The translations under genes were made by a program, and so were the position numbers. A stretch of 18,437 nucleotides of DNA from Thiotrichales bacterium. Its GTDB lineage: Bacteria; Pseudomonadota; Gammaproteobacteria; Thiomicrospirales; Thiomicrospiraceae. The notes beneath the pieces are model-generated. The model was not told where the DNA came from and did no database searches. It saw only the letters and a program-made list of their open reading frames with translations. Numbering within the stretch: position 1 is the first letter of the stretch; every line of letters begins with the position of its first letter. Shown in pieces: positions 14,113 through 18,437 of the stretch. The stretch covers positions 1 through 18,437 of the forward strand of contig JACXUQ010000020.1 in NCBI GenBank assembly GCA_014763835.1, given 5' to 3'.

Positions 14113-14580
14113 ATGAAACGTAGATCTTTCCTTAAAGGTACCCTTGCAACTGGCGCAGCTGCTGTAGCAGTGAATGCTGGTCTACTAACACCAAGCACTG
14201 TTCTGGCTGACTGGAATGCTAAAGCATTCGCAGCTAAAACAACTGACGACGCGCTAAACAGCGTATACGGTTCAGCTGCTGCAGCTGCTTCTGGCGACAT
14301 CAAACTGAAAGCTCCAGCTATCGCTGAAAACGGTGCTGTAACTCCTGTTACTGTTGACGCTACTTCAATGAGCGGTGTTGAATCTATCGCTATCTTGGCC
14401 AGCAAAAACCCAATGCCTCTGGTTTGTACTTACAACTTCGGTGCTGCTGCTCAAGGTTATGTTTCTACACGTATCAAAATGGGTGAAACAATGAATGTTA
14501 TCGCTATCGTTAAAGCTGGCGGAAAACTATTCAAAGCAGAACAAGAAGTTAAAGTAACTATCGGTGGTTGTGGCGGTTAA
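14113..14580 (+). CDS. soxY: Thiosulfate oxidation carrier protein SoxY
   Basis: SoxY carries sulfur intermediates covalently on a cysteine in its flexible C-terminal tail. The tail here is GGCGG with C153, the family signature, at the extreme C-terminus. A twin-arginine signal (RRSFLK at 3-8, then an Ala-rich hydrophobic core to about 32) shows export of the folded SoxYZ by the Tat pathway. An Ala-rich linker (54-60) precedes the beta-sandwich domain. A second cysteine, C105 in MPLVCTYNFG, is unusual enough to note. Length 155 aa is normal. It starts 40 bases after soxX with GGGAG about ten bases upstream. Codons are strongly T-ending (GCT, GTT, ACT) compared with the neighbouring operons, as in highly expressed genes of this AT-leaning set. 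Confidence 0.97.
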   Translation: MKRRSFLKGTLATGAAAVAVNAGLLTPSTVLADWNAKAFAAKTTDDALNSVYGSAAAAASGDIKLKAPAIAENGAVTPVTVDATSMSGVESIAILASKNPMPLVCTYNFGAAAQGYVSTRIKMGETMNVIAIVKAGGKLFKAEQEVKVTIGGCGG

Positions 14581-14643
14581 TCCCCACTCGTAAACTATCA
14601 CTAAGTTTATATACACACTGAAGAATTAGTAAAAGGATAAAAC

Positions 14644-14952
14644 ATGGCTATCAATATCAGAATGCGTGGTAAAGCAAAAGGTGGCGTTGCAGAAGTTAAA
14701 GCACTAATCAAGCACGAGATGGAGTCTGGTGCACGTATGAACAAAAAAACTGGTAAACCATACCCAGCTAAGTTCATCAACAACGTTAAAGTAACTGTAA
14801 ACGGTGTTGAAGCAGTTAACTCTGACTGGTCTGGTGCAGTTTCTGCTAACCCATACATGGCAATCATGCTAAACGCTAACAGTGGTGACGAAGTTAAAGT
14901 CTCTTTGACTGACAACACTGGTGACACTGGTGAACAAACACTGAAAGTGTAA
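14644..14952 (+). CDS. soxZ: Thiosulfate oxidation carrier protein SoxZ
   Basis: SoxZ is the partner of SoxY in the heterodimeric sulfur carrier. The 102-aa protein shows the family core: INIRMRGKAKGGVAEVKALI at the start, a HEMESGAR turn with the PAKFINNVKVTVNG strands, and a C-terminal GDEVKVSLTDNTGDT region. It has no signal peptide and no cysteine, which is usual: SoxZ is exported bound to the Tat-targeted SoxY. It begins 63 bases after soxY with AGGATA upstream of the ATG. A 10-bp perfect hairpin starts 11 bases after its stop, separating it from soxA. Codon use is as T-ending as in soxY. Confidence 0.97.
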   Translation: MAINIRMRGKAKGGVAEVKALIKHEMESGARMNKKTGKPYPAKFINNVKVTVNGVEAVNSDWSGAVSANPYMAIMLNANSGDEVKVSLTDNTGDTGEQTLKV

Positions 14953-14963
14953 TTTACTAAGTG

Positions 14964-14989
14964 GTATGCCTGCTGTTTGGCAGGCATAC
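14964..14989 (+). other. Strong hairpin between soxZ and soxA
   Basis: GTATGCCTGC and GCAGGCATAC form a perfect 10-bp stem with a six-base loop, starting 11 bases after the soxZ stop. No T run follows (ACATTTGCCC), so it is not a full terminator. It may protect the 3' end of a processed soxXYZ transcript or partly block read-through into soxA, whose start lies 58 bases further on. Confidence 0.75.
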
Positions 14990-15047
14990 ACATTTGCCCA
15001 ATAAAATAATAAAAGAAATAAACAGAGCTCTCGGACGGAGGATTGGA

Positions 15048-15878
15048 ATGAAAAAAGCGTTACTAATCGCCTTATCATTGGGTGTATCGGTTACTGCCAC
15101 AACTACTATGGCAGCTAACGTAGATCCCGAAACAGACCGCGCACAGCAAGTCGACTATTTCAAGGCGAAATTGCCAAAAGTTGATGTTGCCGACTACAAA
15201 GATGGCGCATATATTTATTCAGCAGACAAAAAGTCTCAATGGGAAGCAATTGAAGAGTTCCCTCCATACACTGACGCAGTCGATGCAGGTGAAGCAGCTT
15301 GGAATAAAGACAAAGCTGTTTTTGAAAAATGCTTCGGCTCAGATGTTACACAAATCCGTGCAAAATACCCATACTTTGACGATGCCAGCAATACTGTTGT
15401 TACACTTGAAGGTGCAATCAACAAATGCCGTAAAGACAACGGCCTCAAAGAGTATAAGTGGGAAAAAGGTGATCTAGCAAACGTTAGTGGCTACCTAGCT
15501 TATCAAGCGCGCGGTCAGCAAATTAACGTTAAAATCGACAGCGAAGGCGCAAAAGCGGCATATAACAAAGGCCGTGAAATCTATTTGACTCCTCGTGGTC
15601 AATTGAACCTGTCATGCGCTAAATGCCACACCTACAACTCTGGTCGCTTGGCTCGTTCGAATATTTTATCTCCTAGCTTAGGCCATACTACTCACTTCCC
15701 GGTATACCGTGCGGGGAATCAGTTCCTGAGTACGCTTCACAACCGTTATGTTGGCTGTATGAAAAACATGCGTGCTACGCCATTCAAAGCTCAGAGCGAA
15801 GAGTTTAAAAACCTAGAGTTCTTTGAAGCTTATATTTCTAATGGTTTAGAAATCAACGGCCCAGGTTACCGCGAGTAA
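15048..15878 (+). CDS. soxA: Sulfur oxidation c-type cytochrome SoxA (monoheme type)
   Basis: SoxA is the catalytic subunit of SoxXA. A Sec signal peptide (about 1-22, ending TMAA) is followed by two cytochrome-like domains. Only one heme motif exists, CAKCH (C190, C193, H194). The N-terminal domain has lone cysteines C95 and C127 without CxxCH, as in monoheme SoxA proteins where a disulfide replaces the first heme. C237 in YVGCMKNMRATPF is the active-site cysteine that ligates heme and is known to be a persulfide in this family. The 276 aa fit. ATG at 15048 has GGAGGA upstream; the frame continues back to 14961 but crosses the hairpin and lacks a signal peptide. It ends the sox operon, with a terminator 21 bases later. 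Confidence 0.95.
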   Translation: MKKALLIALSLGVSVTATTTMAANVDPETDRAQQVDYFKAKLPKVDVADYKDGAYIYSADKKSQWEAIEEFPPYTDAVDAGEAAWNKDKAVFEKCFGSDVTQIRAKYPYFDDASNTVVTLEGAINKCRKDNGLKEYKWEKGDLANVSGYLAYQARGQQINVKIDSEGAKAAYNKGREIYLTPRGQLNLSCAKCHTYNSGRLARSNILSPSLGHTTHFPVYRAGNQFLSTLHNRYVGCMKNMRATPFKAQSEEFKNLEFFEAYISNGLEINGPGYRE

Positions 15879-15899
15879 TCCCCCGCCGCTTCTATAAAG

Positions 15900-15924
15900 A
15901 ACCCAGCACCATGCTGGGTTTTTT
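15900..15924 (+). terminator. Rho-independent terminator of the sox operon
   Basis: A 9-bp perfect stem AACCCAGCA / TGCTGGGTT with a three-base loop runs straight into TTTTTT. It lies 21 bases past the soxA stop, ending soxXYZA. Confidence 0.93.
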
Positions 15925-15998
15925 ATTGCCCGAACTTTCTCTGCCTGTATATTTAAAATTCGGCCATAAAAAACAGCAGGCGAGATAAAATCCAGATA

Positions 15999-16023
15999 CA
16001 AAAAAACCGGCTAACGCCGGTTT
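15999..16023 (-). terminator. Rho-independent terminator of ilvD-terB-like unit
   Basis: On the minus strand AAACCGGC / GCCGGTTT forms an 8-bp stem with a four-base loop and continues into a T run (complement of the A run 15999-16006). It is 31 bases past the stop of the TerB-like gene. The sox and ilvD units therefore converge with separate terminators. Confidence 0.9.
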
Positions 16024-16054
16024 ATAATGCAAACTTACTAAGCGGTGTAGAATC

Positions 16055-16453
16055 TCAGAACTTCAGCATCTCTTCGCCTTCGTAAATCCAGTCAAAGCCC
16101 TGTCGCACCCACTTCTCAATACGCATGAGCAACTCCGGATCATTCAACCCCATTTTCTGCGCGATCATAAATACCTTGTCCTGCTCCTCTTTGCCGAAGT
16201 GTCCGTCCTTGTAAGAAATTTTAATGATCTCCTGCAGGGTAATAATCCTGGCCTGTTTGCTGTCCAGCTTCTGAATTAACTCGCTGATCTTAATATTCGC
16301 TTTATTAAGATCATATTGAATACCATAGGCATCGCTAAAATCTTTCAGATACTGAACTTCTTCCTCGGATACATCATTGTCGGCTGCCGCAATATAGGCC
16401 GCCAAGTCAAACACAACCTGACGTTGTTCTTGGGTTAAGCGATCTGCAAACAT
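16055..16453 (-). CDS. TerB-like domain protein
   Basis: This small, acidic, all-helical protein (132 aa) resembles the TerB / DjlA-N family. The stretch FDLAAYIAAADNDVSEEEVQ (15-34) has the pattern of TerB first helices, where acidic residues after an Ala-rich helix can bind metal. A second similar block, ISYKDGHFGKEEQDKVF (78-94), fits the pseudo-repeat of that fold. It has no signal peptide and no membrane span. Its exact function is unknown; TerB domains occur with tellurite resistance, stress and membrane-associated complexes, but nothing of that kind is nearby. ATG at 16453 follows a good GGAGTAGGGA. It begins 12 bases after the ilvD stop, so it is cotranscribed with ilvD and ends at the 15999-16023 terminator. 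Confidence 0.72.
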   Translation of the reverse strand: MFADRLTQEQRQVVFDLAAYIAAADNDVSEEEVQYLKDFSDAYGIQYDLNKANIKISELIQKLDSKQARIITLQEIIKISYKDGHFGKEEQDKVFMIAQKMGLNDPELLMRIEKWVRQGFDWIYEGEEMLKF

Positions 16454-16465
16454 TCCCTACTCCAC

Positions 16466-18325
16466 TTATTTATTGCGTTCAATTTGATCTACATTGCGCA
16501 CAGCACCAAACGCTGCACTGGTTGCCATCGCCGCATAGGCTCTCAAGGCCGCAGAAACCTTACGTGCACGTGGCGCACTTGGCTTCCAGGCATCGCGACC
16601 TTTAGCTTTCATCGCCAAACGACGTTCAGCCAACTCTTCATCGCTCAATCTTACATTAATCGTGCGGTTTGGGATGTCGATTTCAATGATATCGCCATTC
16701 TCTACCAAGCCGATATTACCGCCTTCGGCTGCTTCCGGTGAAACGTGTCCAATGGACAAGCCTGATGTACCGCCTGAAAAACGGCCGTCGGTTAGCAATG
16801 CACATTCTTTACCCAAGCCTTTCGACTTCAGATAGCTCGTCGGATAAAGCATTTCCTGCATCCCCGGACCACCCTTCGGTCCTTCATAGCGGATAATAAC
16901 GACTTCACCGGCCTGGACTTCATCTCCCAAAATACCTGCAACTGCCGCATCCTGACTCTCATAAATACGTGCTTTACCGGTAAACTTGAAAATTTCCTCG
17001 TCTACACCTGCGGTTTTAACGACACAGCCATCTTGAGCGATATTGCCGTACAATACCGCCAAACCGCCATCTTTGGTATAAGCATGCTCTACGCTGCGGA
17101 TACAGCCGTTTTTCTCATCTTTATCCAACTCCTTCCAGCGCTTATCCTGACTGAAAGCGACCGTCGTGCGGACGTTCCCCGGAGCCGCTTTAAAGAATTT
17201 TTCCACAGCCGGATTATCGGTTCTGCGGATATCCCACAACTCGAGTGCCGCCCCCATAGTAGAGGCATGAACGGTACCCACATCGGTATGCAGCAAGTCA
17301 CCACGTTCCAGTTCACCCAAAATACGCATAATGCCACCGGCACGATGTACATCTTCCATATGGTAAATTTTGGAGTTCGGCGCCACTTTTGACAAGCAAG
17401 GCACGCGACGGGAAATATGGTCAATATCCGCCATCGTGAAATTCACTTCGGCCTCACGAGCAATCGCCAGCAGATGCAGAATGGTATTGGTCGAACCGCC
17501 CATCGCCACATCCAAAGACATCGCGTTTTCAAAGGCTTCCAGCGTGGCGATTGAACGTGGCAGAACGGAATCGTCATCCTGCTCATAGTATTGCTTGGTG
17601 ATTTCAACGATACGGCGCCCTGCCTCCTCGAACAAATGCTTGCGATCGGCGTGCGTTGCCAACGTCGTGCCGTTGCCCGGCAATGCAATGCCCAACGCTT
17701 CGGCCAAGCAGTTCATCGAGTTGGCGGTAAACATCCCAGAACAGGAACCGCAAGTCGGACAGGCCGAGCGTTCGACCTCTTCCACATCACTGTCCGAACA
17801 GTGGCTGTCGGCGGCCATGACCATCGCATCCACCAGATCCAGCTTGATCCCTTCGCCACCCAAAACGGTTTTTCCCGATTCCATCGGGCCGCCGGTTACA
17901 AAAATGGTTGGAATGTTCAGACGCATTGCCGCCATCATCATACCCGGCGTAATCTTGTCGCAGTTGGAGATACACACCAATGCGTCGGCGCAGTGCGCGT
18001 TACACATATACTCAACGGAGTCTGCAATCAAATCGCGCGATGGCAACGAATACAACATACCATCATGCCCCATCGCAATCCCGTCATCCACAGCAATGGT
18101 ATTGAACTCTTTGGCGACACCGCCGTGCTGTTCAATCACGCGCGCAACCAACTGCCCCATATCCTTGAGGTGAACATGCCCTGGCACGAATTGCGTGAAT
18201 GAATTGGCAATAGCAATAATCGGCTTGCCAAAATCCTGCGTTTCCATGCCTGTGGCGCGCCACAGAGCACGGGCACCGGCCATGTTACGGCCGTGGGTAC
18301 TGGTTCTTGAACGGTATTGTGGCAT
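16466..18325 (-). CDS. ilvD: Dihydroxy-acid dehydratase
   Basis: IlvD is the Fe-S dehydratase that forms 2-oxoisovalerate and 2-oxo-3-methylvalerate for valine, leucine and isoleucine. The N-terminus (MPQYRSRTSTHGRNMAGARA) is nearly that of E. coli IlvD. Cluster-ligand and active-site regions are complete: C122 in ISNCDKITPGM, and C195 within ACPTCGSCSGMFTANSMNC (188-206). The C-terminal DGRFSGGTSGLSIGHVSPEA segment is intact. The ATG at 18325 has AAGGAG six bases upstream; an in-frame start at 18364 would add 13 unmatched residues. Length 619 aa is normal (616 in E. coli). One copy of the dispersed repeat starts 60 bases upstream. LeuA in this window uses the 2-oxoisovalerate it makes. Confidence 0.97.
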   Translation of the reverse strand: MPQYRSRTSTHGRNMAGARALWRATGMETQDFGKPIIAIANSFTQFVPGHVHLKDMGQLVARVIEQHGGVAKEFNTIAVDDGIAMGHDGMLYSLPSRDLIADSVEYMCNAHCADALVCISNCDKITPGMMMAAMRLNIPTIFVTGGPMESGKTVLGGEGIKLDLVDAMVMAADSHCSDSDVEEVERSACPTCGSCSGMFTANSMNCLAEALGIALPGNGTTLATHADRKHLFEEAGRRIVEITKQYYEQDDDSVLPRSIATLEAFENAMSLDVAMGGSTNTILHLLAIAREAEVNFTMADIDHISRRVPCLSKVAPNSKIYHMEDVHRAGGIMRILGELERGDLLHTDVGTVHASTMGAALELWDIRRTDNPAVEKFFKAAPGNVRTTVAFSQDKRWKELDKDEKNGCIRSVEHAYTKDGGLAVLYGNIAQDGCVVKTAGVDEEIFKFTGKARIYESQDAAVAGILGDEVQAGEVVIIRYEGPKGGPGMQEMLYPTSYLKSKGLGKECALLTDGRFSGGTSGLSIGHVSPEAAEGGNIGLVENGDIIEIDIPNRTINVRLSDEELAERRLAMKAKGRDAWKPSAPRARKVSAALRAYAAMATSAAFGAVRNVDQIERNK

Positions 18326-18385
18326 TTCAAACTCCTTAAAGCTGAGCAATGATTTCACAATCACTGCGGGGCTGTTATACTCTTA

Positions 18386-18437
18386 GAGAGCTTTGCACGA
18401 GTGGGGCGCGAAATAAAAATGAGGAAAAAATTGGCTG
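18386..18437 (-). repeat. Dispersed intergenic repeat, copy 2 (upstream of ilvD), cut by window end
   Basis: These 52 bases are identical to 11033-11084, same orientation relative to the downstream minus-strand gene. The copy runs to the last base of the window, so its full length is unknown. The minus-strand sequence between it and ilvD contains a TATAAC (18374-18379) that could serve as a -10, with no recognisable -35 inside the repeat. Confidence 0.9.

Noticed and set aside
14961..15047. N-terminal extension of soxA by 29 residues
   Set aside because: It runs through the intergenic hairpin and masks the signal peptide; the start at 15048 has a strong ribosome site.
17591..18202. Two overlapping plus-strand frames of about 200 residues opposite ilvD
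   Set aside because: They are antisense to the most conserved part of ilvD and have shadow-like composition.

Overview
The window comes from a gammaproteobacterium. The best fit is a chemolithoautotrophic sulfur oxidiser of the Hydrogenovibrio / Thiomicrospira / Thiomicrorhabdus group (Piscirickettsiaceae). This is inferred from a compact soxXYZA cluster next to a tusA-dsrE2 pair, from the gammaproteobacterial gene orders suhB / trmJ-cysE-iscR and holD-like-rimI, and from protein sequences close to gammaproteobacterial families. I see no phage, insertion sequence, tRNA, rRNA or CRISPR. Almost everything is housekeeping or energy metabolism. The less ordinary parts are a dispersed intergenic repeat, a nucleotide-sugar dehydrogenase that has lost its key residues, and the control elements around iscR and sox.

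Layout. (1) 1-2610, minus strand: trmJ (tRNA 2'-O-methyltransferase), cysE (serine acetyltransferase), iscR (Fe-S sensing repressor) and iscA (Fe-S carrier), closed by a rho-independent terminator. A good sigma70-type promoter overlapped by an IscR-like operator lies just upstream of iscR. (2) 2720-3529, plus strand: suhB, divergent from trmJ. (3) 3562-7005, minus strand: pssA, leuA, a HolD-like gene and rimI, closely packed. (4) 7116-11005, minus strand: galU, pgi and a UDP-glucose-dehydrogenase-like gene, i.e. sugar-nucleotide supply. The dehydrogenase lacks the catalytic cysteine and the usual NAD-binding signature. (5) 11128-11881, minus strand: tusA and dsrE2, sulfane-sulfur relay proteins, translationally coupled. 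(6) 12046-13503, plus strand: a BepA-type M48 periplasmic metallopeptidase with a TPR-like tail. (7) 13692-15878, plus strand: soxX, soxY, soxZ and soxA, thiosulfate oxidation in the periplasm, with a 10-bp perfect hairpin between soxZ and soxA and a strong terminator after soxA. (8) 16055-18325, minus strand: ilvD followed by a small TerB-like gene with its own terminator.

How it fits together: SoxXA joins thiosulfate to the SoxY cysteine on the SoxYZ carrier. soxB and soxCD are not in the window. TusA and DsrE2 are cytoplasmic sulfur carriers that may handle sulfane sulfur from sulfur or thiosulfate metabolism. CysE makes O-acetylserine for cysteine synthesis, and cysteine is the sulfur donor for the Fe-S clusters that IscA carries and IscR senses. 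IlvD, itself an Fe-S enzyme, and LeuA belong to branched-chain amino-acid synthesis.

A sequence of at least 52 bases is repeated perfectly, in the same orientation, upstream of both galU (11033-11084) and ilvD (18386 to the window end). There is no gene-free stretch longer than about 300 bases.
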